Assembly: GCA_963969495.1 (NCBI GenBank)
Contig: OZ018321.1
Coordinates: forward strand, 121,051,129 to 121,115,128
Source: Ceratothoa steindachneri
Taxonomy: Eukaryota > Arthropoda > Malacostraca > Isopoda > Cymothoidae
DNA: 64,000 nucleotides
Reading direction: 5' to 3'
Position numbers and translations under genes: made by a program. Under the pieces are notes generated by a model. The model was not told where the DNA came from. It ran no database searches and worked only from the letters and a program-made list of their open reading frames with translations. Within the stretch, counting starts at the first letter, position 1. Each line of letters begins with the position of its first letter. Positions 12,064 through 21,425 of this stretch are shown one piece after another.

Positions 12064-12095
12064 ATCTAGCGCGTTTCGCGCTAAATTGGCAACAG

Positions 12096-12270
12096 AGATA
12101 GAGAGAAAGAGGGCAAGTTATTGGTGTTAGAAGTCGAGGGCCAATAAATACTGGTTGAAGAGGAGATGAAATAAACATAGAGGGCTCAGATGTTTGCTAG
12201 CTGGGACATCTGACTGCGGCAAGAAAGAATTTTTTAAGCGTGCACAACTTCTGTGTACATAGATCACTTA
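12096..12270 (+). repeat. Dispersed repeat copy A, right half
   Basis: Matches about 13980-14130: a TTATTGGTGTTAGA block, CCAATAAATACTGGTTGAAG, CCCAGATGTTCGCTAGCTGG-like sequence and a CTTTTGTGAACATGGATCAC-like end. It continues the repeat interrupted at 5741. Copy B has about 35 bp extra on each side of the junction. Confidence 0.75.
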
Positions 12271-12980
12271 CAAGAACACCCAACCTTCTGATTTAGCAAA
12301 TGTAGTTACATCTGTATGGTACATTCAAAATATAGAAATTATGAAATAAGTTGAAAATAGCACTAATTAAGAGAATTTGAATCAAAACAATAATATAATT
12401 TAATCAGAATTAATTACTCAGGTAAAAATACGTTAACTAAGATTAAATGACATTGGAAATAAAATAATTAAAGTATATTATATTAGTTCTTATGAACTAA
12501 ATATCTATTTGACATATCAAGCAAATTATTAAAGTACACTGATGATTAAACTACTTATACATAATATTGAGGTCAAATTTGTACAAGGTGAATGATAATA
12601 ATTAAGTCGACATTTACACGATAAAGCCCATACAAATGATGCACTCTGAAATCCTAAGCAATAAACTTTGAAACTCGGTTGTCAAAAGGTCCTTTTTGTT
12701 TAGCTGTAGATCCAATGAACGCGCGCATGCCATTACAGTTGTAAACGAACATAGATGGAACAAAAATGGGCATTGAGTGCACACATTTTCTCTTAATAAT
12801 ACAATGAAAGTAAACATGAATATAGTGTATTTGAAAAATTATTAGTTAACCTAAACAAATAATTTTAGGAACGATATATTCGAGCAAATTTGCAAATCTT
12901 GAGTGAAATGAAGTGAAAAACTATACGCGCTGCATAGCTTATGCATAAATGTTTTCTCTCCTAGTCAGTTCCTTAATGAG
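12271..12980. other. No gene recognised
   Basis: Very AT-rich sequence with short frames only; no motif recognised. Confidence 0.5.
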
Positions 12981-13149
12981 AAGCGTTGCGGTAGCATTAT
13001 GTGAATGTTAATGAGTCTCGATAGCGCGTTGCCATAACACTATGTGAGAGGAATAAATTGATGGCACGTTGGCATAGCACTATGTGAGATGAATAAATTG
13101 ATGGCACGTTGCCTGCCATAGCACTATATGAGTGTGAATGAATAAATTA
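12981..13149. repeat. Minisatellite, ~48-bp unit
   Basis: Three clear copies and one degenerate copy of a unit containing GCACGTTG, CATAGCACTATGTGAGA and GAATAAATTGATG. Confidence 0.85.
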
Positions 13150-13303
13150 TAATGAATTAATACTAGGTGAAGCGCAAAGATAATTTACAGATCTAGCAAA
13201 TCGGCAAGAGAGGGGTTTTGCAACCATATCTGCGGCTGTATGTTGAATTGTTGAATTTGGGTCACTTACTGAAGAGTGCTGCGATAGAGGGTGGGAGGGT
13301 TAC

Positions 13304-13464
13304 GCGTCGCGGCCGTTGAGCGTCTCGTTGAGTTGAGTTAGTCCTTCGGTAAGATTTGCGCGTCGCTGAGCGTCCCGTTGAGTCGAGTTGGTGCTTTGGT
13401 GAGAGTTGCGCGTCCCGGACGTTGAGGGTCCCGTTGAGGCGAGTTGGTGCTTCTGTGAGATTAA
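13304..13464. repeat. Minisatellite, ~53-bp unit, GC-richer
   Basis: Three tandem copies of a unit built on GCGCGTC, GTTGAGCGTCCCGTTGAG, GAGTTGGTGCTT and GTGAGA. Open frames through it on both strands are by-products of the repeat. Confidence 0.85.
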
Positions 13465-13656
13465 TGTGGCTCCTTGATGAAAGGTTGGATGCAGTTCATG
13501 GTTGTACTTGTTGCGTTGAAAGAATTGATTGCTCTGCAAGATGATGAGCGTCATTCCGGTCGCTGATGATGAATTTTTTATTTTGATTCACTCCAATCGA
13601 TGATGATGATTCTTTAATTTTTTAGTCACTCCGGGCGTCACCACTTGAAGCGAGAC

Positions 13657-14135
13657 GGGTCCGTTCTTTCTTGTGAAATGTCTGACCAAATAAGTTCGTA
13701 CTTGGATTTTTATAAACGACTTGATGAAAATACCTTTGTTCCGGAATTTGAGTTTTTTTATAATAAAAGGCTGTAGCTTGGTGAATCCTATCTACAGAGG
13801 TGGGTGGAATAGATTCACAACGATGAAGAACGGGGAATGTAAATGACTACTCCTCGACTGTTCGTAATCTGGATCTGAGTTTATGAGTGTAAAGTCTCTT
13901 ATTTTATAAAAGGTGGACGTGATCAGGAGAAAGAGAGCGCGATGTCGACACTCAAGCGGGAGATATGGAATTGAAAAATAGAGTTATTGGTGTTAGAGGT
14001 CAAGGTCCAATAAATACCTGTTGAAGAGGAGATAAATTAAACAAAGAGAGCCCAGATGTTCGCTAGCTGGGATATTTGACTGCGACGAGAACGATTTCAT
14101 GAGCTTGCCCAACTTTTGTGAACATGGATCACTAG
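13657..14135 (+). repeat. Dispersed repeat copy B (uninterrupted)
   Basis: About 480 bp covering both halves of copy A (5503-5741 and 12096-12270) without the 6.3-kb insertion, so it acts as a paralogous empty site. It abuts the truncated 3' end of the minus-strand CR1-like LINE at about 14138. I see no TIR or coding potential; it could be a solo LTR, MITE or SINE-like repeat. Confidence 0.75.
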
Positions 14136-14138
14136 CAA

Positions 14139-15266
14139 ATCTTGGTCGACGTTTTCTGTTCCTCTCAAAATTTTGTATACTTCGATTAATTGACCTCTAA
14201 TGCGTCTGGTTTCCAAGCTGAATAAGCTTAAATTTTTCAGTCGCTTTTTGTAATTATAATTTTTTTAAAATTTGGAATTAATTATGTCGCTTTTGCTTGG
14301 ACCCTCTCCAATCTCTCAATGTCTTTTTTCAAATATGATGACCCAACCTTCGCACAGTACTCCAGTTGGGGTCTTACTAATGCATTATACGTATTTAAAA
14401 TTATTGTTTCATTTTTGTAGCTAAATTGTCTTTCAATATAACTGAGAATCATTAAGGCTTTCTTCTGCACCTCTACAAATTGCTGAGAAATATGAGATCA
14501 CTAGTTACATAAATTCCTAGGTCTTTTTCTTTTTCTGTGGATGTCATTGTTCAATCAAATATCTTGTATTCAGCTTTGGGATTTTGTTGCCTGTGTGCAT
14601 TATTTAACATTTATCGAGGTTTAAAGGCAAATCCCACTTTACAGACCAGCGCGCAATTGGATCAATACCTTCCTGAATGTTTTTATATCATCTTTGCTAA
14701 TTATACCTTTACTCAATTTACAGTCATCAGCAAACTTAAAAAATCTTTGATACCAATCCGAGGTCAATACTGTTTACATATACAATGAAGAGTAATAATG
14801 GTCTCAACGCTGAGCCCTGTGGAACTTTTCTATTAACAGATGTCATATCGGATGCTTGACCATTAATTACAACTCTCTGCCTACGATTTGTGAGCCAGTT
14901 TTGGATCCAATTTGCAACTTCCCCCATTATTCATAAAGTTCTAATTTTTGTCTTTAACTTTGCGTGTGGTACTTTATTGAAAGACTTCTGAGAATCTAAA
15001 TACAAAATTTCAACTGACCTTTTTGTGTGATGAATTGAATTTATGTGGTGAAAAAATTCCAAAAGATTAGTCAGCCACGATCTTTGTTTTTGAAACCATG
15101 TTAACATTCACGTTATAATGCATTCAGTTCAATATGTTCAACTATTTATTCTGCGATAAGGCGATCAAGGATTTCTCCTACTACCGATGTTAATTACTGG
15201 TTGAGGCTTTGCCTACTTTCTTAAATATTGGCGTTATATTAGCAAATTTACAATCTTCTGTAATCA
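14139..15266 (-). pseudogene. CR1-like LINE ORF2, C-terminal RT segment
   Basis: Downstream half of the minus-strand LINE that starts near 19430. Read on the minus strand: ITEDCKFANITPIFKKVGKA at the upstream junction; WIQNWLTNRRQRVVINGQAS; VPQGSALRPLLLF; KFADDCKLSKG with an intact catalytic ADD at about 14720-14740; IERQFSYKNETI; ERLERVQAKAT; and LFSLETRRIRGQLIEVYKIL. Multiple frameshifts. The 3' end is lost at about 14138 (after TENVDQD), where dispersed repeat B begins, so the C-terminus and 3' UTR are missing. It closely resembles the plus-strand copy at 0.4-2.1 kb. Confidence 0.88.
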
Positions 15267-15271
15267 TCCTC

Positions 15272-16060
15272 TGTCGAGATATGGCCAAGTGTACGTGAAT
15301 ATGCGCACACAGACAGTAAGGTAGGCCAAGAAAGGCGACAACTGTTATTGTTTCTAAGAGGGAGATTTAATAGATAGCGGCAGCTGCGAACCAAGGAATA
15401 TAACAAACACAATGAGAAAAATAGACTTTTAATACACACTACTAAAAGGGGACAACAATAAATATAAATGGCACGTAAATCAGACGGACTGAAGCTACGA
15501 ATATTAATTAGACAACCGTGGTTAGGGAATAGTTATAACGGGAGATTAAGGGTAATGAATCATTTACTTCCTTTGAACTCGAGGGTAAGGTGGGGCAAAT
15601 AGGGGGAGGTCTTGTCGAAGTTGATTGCTGACGGAAAGGGTAGCCACGGAACCCACTGCGGGCGGGGTTATTCTTCTCGGACTCGCGTTTGCGAGATGCG
15701 GGCCTCCTCTCCTCAGGGGGTCGCCAAATGAACTTCGAAGGGGGCGGAGGGATGACTTCTCCACACTCGGTTTGAGCGAGCTAATTAGCCTCTTGTCGTA
15801 AAAGGTCACCAGATGAGCTTCGGAGGCGGGCTTCTCCAATGCTTGATCCGAAGGCGAATGAGAAAGGCTGACCTTGCCTCACGAGACTCTACTCCTCTAC
15901 TCGAAGACACAGGGGGTGATGTCCAGCTCTTCAGTGGCTTGCGACCGTCATCAAAGTTCTTGGGAGAGAGCTCTTTAAAGTACACTCCTTTCAAGAAAGT
16001 CTCGTCGAACCAAATATGTCCGTCAGCCTGGAGCGGGGGTATATATACCCGGAGCTATTC

Positions 16061-16126
<66 letters not shown>

Positions 16127-16460
16127 TTAAAACCTTCTTAACCTTAGTTATTGGCTTGATGAATCGAACGTCTCCTTACGAGAAAGTGTCAACGGTTGGG
16201 ATCAATCGTCAGACGGATGACAGTGGCCATAAACGCGGTTTACGGCGAGGCTACAAATCAGTCTCCCGACCCGAGGGGAAGGGGTGAATGTTGAGACAAC
16301 CGGGAGGAAGCTTTGGTGATAATTTCACTGGACCTGGCAGCGGGTTAAACGAGGGAAAAGTCGGAAGGGAAAGGGGGGGAAGTAACGGCTCGTTTTCTGT
16401 CAAGAAATACTCTCTTAGAAGGTGGGGAAATAATATAATTCAAAGGGAGATTCCTCCAAA
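15272..16460 (-). mobile_element. Solo LTR 1, inserted in the LINE
   Basis: 1189-bp insertion flanked by a perfect 5-bp duplication TCCTC (15267-15271 and 16461-16465). On the plus strand it starts TGTCGAG; read on the minus strand it ends CTCGACA, the same terminus as the insertions ending at 35006 and 51752. The other end reads ...CCAAA, so the TG/CA dinucleotide there looks mutated. The interior is GC-richer and holds a TATATATA box at about 16031-16038 (within a GGGTATATATACCC palindrome) and a (GA)n tract. No gag or pol is present, so it is a solo LTR of an LTR retrotransposon. Open frames inside it are not genes. Confidence 0.75.
16062..16122. repeat. (GA)n microsatellite
   Basis: About 30 GA dinucleotides inside solo LTR 1. 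Confidence 0.97.
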
Positions 16461-16465
16461 TCCTC

Positions 16466-16497
16466 TTTCGAGAGAAAGATTAAAAATTTGTATTATA
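16466..16497 (-). pseudogene. LINE sliver between two insertions
   Basis: About 32 bp encoding IQIFNLSLERG on the minus strand, the block that links the parts of ORF2 on either side (SIVEH before the mariner, ITEDCKFANI after the LTR). It proves that two separate insertions interrupt one LINE. Confidence 0.75.
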
Positions 16498-17433
16498 CCA
16501 AGGGCGGTCAATAGGTTTTGCAATTCGGATATAAGGAAACGAGATATGAGGAAATGTGTTTTATTATTTTGCAATATAACTACCCTCGACTTCATTGCAC
16601 TTGCGCCACTTGTCCCTGACGCTTCGAATTCCAGACAACCAAAAATCTCCCGACTGCTGTTCAATCCACTCCTAAATAGCGAGCAGTACATCATCATCGT
16701 CCCCAAACCGGCGTCCACGCAGTGCAACCTTGAGCTAGCGAAATAAAAAGTAGTCACTAGGGGCCAGATCTCGATTGTAGGACGGATGGTTAAGCTCCTC
16801 GAATCCGCACTCACACAAGGCAGCTTGTGCAACTCTGGCCTTGTGGACTTTAACGACGTTAAAGTCGATCATGGTGCGTGAGCTTTCTAGGGACCCAACG
16901 GGCAGAGAGAGACCTTTGTTATGGCCAAATTGTCGTGGATTATGTTGATAACACTACCATGTGATATTTCAAGTTCTCGCTCGATTTCTTCGACCTTCAC
17001 CCGTTGATTTTTTGGGATCATCCTCTCCACACGGGCCACATTGTCCTCGTTGGTCACGTCTGACGGGCGTCCTGGACGGGGGCCATCTTCAAGGGACTCA
17101 CAAACATGGCGGAACTTCCTATTCCAGCGAACAATGGTTGCATAGGAAGGGGCGGTGTCGGTGTACACTGCAACCATGCGTTCATGGATCTCTTTTGCAT
17201 TCTTGCCTTCCTTGGTCAAAAATTTGATCACTGCGCGGTGCTCAACCTTCTCCATTGTTGAAACATTTGTGACTGACGATCTGCGATCAGCTACTGCTTC
17301 TTAAATAGACGAGGCAGGAGCGTGCGGCTGCAGGTTCTGACTTGCGATTACTTGTACGAACACCCCAACAAACAGCCATCCCCCTTCCTCTGTTTTGCCC
17401 TACCGATTCGCAAAACTTATTGCTCGCGCCTCG
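16498..17433 (-). mobile_element. mariner-like transposon, defective (copy 1)
   Basis: 936-bp element flanked by TA (16496-16497 and 17434-17435), with TIRs matching the 61.7-kb copy: one end CCAAGGGCGGTCAATAGG, the other a degraded CGAGGCGCGAGCAATAAG. It is inserted in the CR1-like LINE between the SIVEH and IFNLSLERG codons. A complete mariner is about 1.3 kb, so roughly a quarter is missing. Confidence 0.9.
16550..17255 (-). pseudogene. mariner transposase, internally deleted
   Basis: The intact N-terminal frame (17255-16887) starts with ATG and carries the paired helix-turn-helix DNA-binding region: KFLTKEGKNAKEIHERM, TAPSYATIVRWNRKF, RPGRPSDV, IERELEISHGSVINIIHDNL. After KVSLCPLGP a stop occurs. 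The reading then resumes in other frames as VHKARVAQAAL, DLAPSDYFLF (the third catalytic Asp region) and QEWIEQQSGDFWLSGI. The segment with the first two catalytic aspartates is absent, so the protein cannot transpose. Related to vertebrate SETMAR-type mariners by motif. Confidence 0.9.
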
Positions 17434-17435
17434 TA

Positions 17436-18765
17436 TGTTCAACTATGGAATCTTTAACTTCTTTTATGACCCTTGGGAAGGTTATGTTTAACCATGCGAT
17501 TTAAATTTATTAATTTTGTCAATTACTCTCTTCACATCATTAATTGAACACTCTTGGATTTTAGAGGATTATTGCCAGAATATCTGGTGTAAGGTGTTAG
17601 AATAACCTTGGATTCACCCTTGGTGAATACCTTTGCTAAGTATCCGTTTAAAACATTGGCTATTTTTACATCGTTGTATCGCAAAACGCCATTATTGTCT
17701 TTGATAGATCCTATACTATTTTTGATTGGTTTCCTACTGTTTACTAGTGCGAAGAATCCTTTGGTGTTTGAGTTACAGTTTAAAGTCATCTAATCTCTTC
17801 ATTTCGCTTGGTTCTTTTAATTTCCCTTTTAACTTTTCTTTTCAGTTGGATATAGTTTCTTTGATGCTGTCCGAGTTTTTATTTATGAATAGCCTTTAAG
17901 CTGTGTCTTTGTCTCTAATACTTTTCCTAATTTCTTTTCTTAACAGTTTAGGTTGTTTGACACTACCCACTTCCTATGATTTTGTTGGAATGAAATGCGA
18001 CTCTTTGTTCATCAGATTTTCTTTAAAATTTATTCAGATTTCATTTATATGACCAAAACCTAGTTTATAAAGACACAAACTCTCTTTTAACCCCTTAAAA
18101 TTCCCTCTGTGGAAGTCTACCTTAGTAATGCTTAATTATCTTTTGAAGCATGGTACCTTGATATTAAAATAGATTGCACAGTGGTCATTATTGCCAAAAC
18201 TTATCTCCTGTGCTCAGATTTGAAATCAAATCATCGTCGCTAGTTAAAAATATATCTAAGATATTAGGACCTCTTGTGGCTTCTTTCACCCACTATGGTA
18301 GTATGTTATCGTCAATAAAATTAATTAATTTGTACCCTTTCGCATCAGAAGTTTTCGTAGACTAGTCTACTAGTCCGCAGTTGAAATTGCCAATAATTAA
18401 AGATAATTTGTTGTTTATCTCATTTGTTCAACAGTGGTAAAATCCTTGATCTAAGTCTACTGTTTGATGGGGCTTCTTTCTGCTAAATATACATACAGAC
18501 TTCTTTCAAGATTTAGCTTGAACTTATAAGTTCGCAGTCGGAGCCTACATTACAGGATGTTGGATAGAAATTATTTCGTACCTATAAAATCACGCCTCCA
18601 CCCTCCGTTCCTACTCTGTCTTTAAGGAACATTTTATAACCTTCTAATTGAAATTCATCACTGAAATCTCTTGAGTGACAATGAATCTAGCTCTCTCTAA
18701 TGCCTATTATATCATATATTTTTAGTGCTACAAACGCTCTAAGCTCTACTAATTGATTCCTAATA
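17436..18765 (-). pseudogene. CR1-like LINE ORF2, endonuclease and N-terminal RT
   Basis: Apurinic-type endonuclease followed by the start of RT. Minus-strand reading, scattered over frames: IRNQLVELRAFVALKIYDII then GIRES; SRDFSDEFQLEGYKMFLKDR; GGGVIL then RNNFYPTSCNVGS; GNFNCGL (the GDFN block); EATRGPNILDIFLTSDDDLI; NNDHCAIYFNIKV (the SDH block, first residue changed); SRKPIKNSIGSI then NVLNGYLAKVFT; DKINKFKSHG; FPRVIKEVKDSIVEH, where the mariner cuts in. Several stops and shifts. Confidence 0.85.
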
Positions 18766-18769
18766 GAAC

Positions 18770-19430
18770 TTGCAGTAAACAAAACAGCTTTTATATATTT
18801 TACCTGTTTACTTGTGTTTCTGGGGTTGAATCGTTTCCCGAGGTCCTAAGTGAACTATTATCGGAGCACTTCTTTTCAAGAGTATTATATAAAATCGAGT
18901 TAATTAAATCCACTTCTTTTACCCTTTGTGCTAATATGGGTTCCATCATGAGCGAAACATTCTTTGTTGTTAATGAAGCTCATCCAAAGGTCGAAGAAGT
19001 CAACATTCTCCCGTTTACATATCCTTCGCAGGTGTTCGTTTATTCCAAATGACCGACTCATATACATTTCTTATTTATTCTTGGTAATATGCGACAATTA
19101 TTCCATGTTCCGTTTTTTATTTGATTTTAGCAACCATTAAGGTATAGTCATTGATATTTTTTTCTGTTCCAGAAAAGTTTCTACCACAGAAAACATCATT
19201 TGTTCCAACATGAGCAATTATAGTTTTTTTTTATTATTCAGGTTTAAATTGCTGATCTCTTCAGTCACTTTCTTGATTCTTGCGCCTGGGTAACATCTGA
19301 ATTTCTGTTTTCTAATATTTTTCTCACCAAAGTGATCAATTTAATTTCTTATTATAGTCTCCAATTAAGTATGTATCATCTTCTGCTTCGGGGAAAGCTA
19401 AAAACCTATTATGCGTCTTTATTTAGGCCG
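18770..19430 (-). pseudogene. CR1-like LINE ORF1 with SGNH esterase domain
   Basis: Minus-strand reading gives YLIGDYNKKLN (block I, where the catalytic GDS serine is now Tyr), TIIAHVGTNDVFCGRNFSG (block III, G-x-N-D), VIWNKR, LRRICKRENVDFFDLWMSF and AHDGTHISTKGKRKV (block V, with the D-x-x-H pair). This is the SGNH/GDSL hydrolase arrangement known in ORF1 of CR1-type LINEs, which supports the clade assignment. Frameshifts and stops interrupt it and no start codon is clear. Confidence 0.78.
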
Positions 19431-19452
19431 GTTCAGTAAGTTTAGTTCTAGA

Positions 19453-21177
19453 TCAGTGTTCGGGAAATAGGGGTAAATTACCCCAAATGGGGTAATTTAT
19501 AAAAATTGGGGGGTAATGGATGTGGATGTGCTAAGTGAGGGAAACGAATATACAAGTTGGAGAAAAAGAATGCATCGAGGAACCTTTCTTCTATTTTTCG
19601 GTAAAATCTTGCAACATTTCTCCTAATTAAGTAGCATGTTTTGAACATGCCTCTTTCAGAGTAGTTGATGAATCAGTGGAGCTGATCAGGTGATATAATA
19701 ATTATTTGCATAATAATATTTACGTTTCTGTATAGACTTTTGTGATTAAAATTCAACAAAAGTTAAATATATAAATATAAGATTAGTTTAGACTGTAGGA
19801 TATTTTAGTTTATTTGTAAGGGGCCCAATTGTCCCATCAGCTGTTTAGTTGCCATTCCTCACTTTTGTAAGGGTAACTATTATATTTTTCATTTATTTAT
19901 TTATTTTTATTTTAATGAATTATTTTATATTAAAAGTAAGTTTTTTATCGAGTTTAACTCTATTTAAGAAGATTTCATGCAGCTCCTACAGATGTAATGC
20001 TCACTCTCTTTAAGTCTTATTGTTTTAATTTTTATGGTTTTGAGTTGTGGTTTGATTTTATGTTATGTTATTTTAAAGTTTTAATTTAAACTTAAATTCA
20101 TCACTAAATATTTTTTTATTTTTCAAAAATAGAAGTCAAAATACATTAAAAAAGTGATAGATTTGTCTTTCATTTTCAGATGGCATCAGCAAGGAAAAGG
20201 ACATATCAGGCAGAGTTCCTTAACTATGACTTCACAGAAATAGAAGACAAAGGACAGATGAAACCTCAATGTGTCACCTGTATGAAATTCGTGACTGCCG
20301 AGTCTTTCGAAAAGAATCAACTGAAGAAACACTTGGACAAGGTTCATTCATATTTGTCTTGCAAAACACGGGAATACTTTGAGAATCTTAAAAAAACAGG
20401 CAAAAGACAGAGATTGGAAAATAACAAGAGTGCAACGTTTGATCAACTTTCAGCAGCAATAGCTAGTTTTAAAGTGGCATGGTTGGTTGCTCGAAACAAG
20501 AAACCACATACTATTGGCGAAGACTTAATCAAACCGGCGGCTGTGAAAATGGCAGAAATATTGTGTGGGCAGAAAGTAGCTAAACAATTGAATACAGTGC
20601 CTTTGTCTGCAAGAGTTATTAAAGAAAGAATTTCCATCTTGGCAGAAAATGTGAGAGGACAAGTGATCTCTTCAGTAAAAAAGAGTAAAGAGTTTGCCAT
20701 TCAACTTGATAAGACTACAGATGTCAGTAGCAATTTGTAGCTGATAGTATATGTTCGATACAGGGGTTCTGATGAAATTGAAGAAGACAAGTTGCTATGT
20801 TCTCCTCTTGAGTTGAGAACTCGTGGTATTGATGTGTTCAATAAGGTTGATGCATAATTCAAAAAACAGTGTTGATTTAAAGTGAGAGGATTGTATTGCA
20901 ATATCAGTTGATGGAGCTCCTGCCATGCTTGGTCACGTCACTTGTTTTGTGGCTTTGGCCAAACAACAGAATCCAAATATTCAGGCCATTCATTGTATGA
21001 TACATCGTCAGGCATTAGTTGTGAAGGATTTGGAACCAGAAGTGGAAGCTGTGTTGAATAATGTAATTAAGATTGTCAATGTTGTAAAAGGGCATGCACT
21101 AAACACGAAGATGTTTCGTGATTTATGTGAGGATAGAGAGGCTGAATATTCAACGCTTCTTTTCCATACGGAGGTGA
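19453..21177 (+). mobile_element. hAT transposon with BED-finger transposase, 3'-truncated
   Basis: The left end CAGTGTTCGGGAAATA (from 19453) is a hAT-type terminus, followed by a 0.7-kb leader and the transposase pseudogene. The element stops abruptly at 21177 against a GA-rich tract; no right terminus is present. Confidence 0.7.
20180..21177 (+). pseudogene. hAT transposase, ZBED5-like, truncated
   Basis: Starts MASARKRTYQAEF at an ATG directly preceded by a splice-acceptor-like TTTCATTTTCAG. A BED zinc finger lies at residues ~34-60 (CVTC...KKHLDKVH, C-x2-C...H-x4-H). Hydrolase parts follow: LDKTTDVSS (first Asp region), VDGAPAMLGH (second Asp), CMIHRQALVVKDL, and LLFHTEVRW, where it ends before the glutamate and dimerisation domain. 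In-frame stops at 20738-20740 and near 20856; a frameshift before 20900. The full family is about 600 residues, so roughly half is lost. Closest in style to ZBED5/KIAA1586-like hAT proteins. Confidence 0.88.
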
Positions 21178-21425
21178 GGTGGAGTTACAGGAGATATGAT
21201 AGAGGGGAGAGTGAGGAAGAGAGGAGGAGGGATGGGGAGGAAGAAATGGGCAGGAAGGGAGACATAGGAAGGGGGAGGAGTGAGGTGGAGGAAGGAATGG
21301 GGAGAAGGGGAGGCATAGGATGGGGAGAGGGGAGGGAAAAGGGGAGAGGGGGAGGGGGATAGAGAAGAGTGGGAGAGGGATAAAGGGGAGGAATATGGGA
21401 GAGAATGTGGAGAATGGGGAGTGAA
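21178..21425. repeat. GA/GGGA-rich low-complexity tract
   Basis: Purine-rich imperfect repeat of GGGGAGGA-type units. It joins the cut 3' end of the hAT element to the cut 3' end of the minus-strand Penelope-like element. Pro/Ser/Leu-rich frames on its minus strand are spurious, including the tail fused to the Penelope frame. Confidence 0.9.

Larger units (their letters stand above)
5742..12095 (-). mobile_element. Degenerate hAT element with nested insertions
   Basis: The left terminus CAATGTTGCCAAAT (5742) is matched by an inverted TTGGCAACAG at 12086-12095, resembling hAT ends (CAGTGTTGCC...). Both ends carry subterminal CGCGCTAAA-type motifs. Flanking dispersed-repeat halves (5503-5741 and 12096-12270) join in the unsplit paralogue at 13657-14135, which supports everything between as inserted DNA. 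The content is a hAT transposase remnant, an uncharacterised-protein pseudogene and a LINE. An alternative right end is the AACACTG at 7281-7287, which would make the hAT element only 1.5 kb. No clean 8-bp target duplication was found for either choice. Confidence 0.55.

Noticed and set aside
15564..16130. Frames of 91-105 residues in the GC-rich stretch, considered as host exons
   Set aside because: The stretch lies inside an insertion with CTCGACA-type terminus and a 5-bp target duplication; it is LTR sequence.
17990..18015. Minus-strand CTGATGA at about 18005 as a hammerhead core
   Set aside because: No GAAA box or stem II at the required distance.
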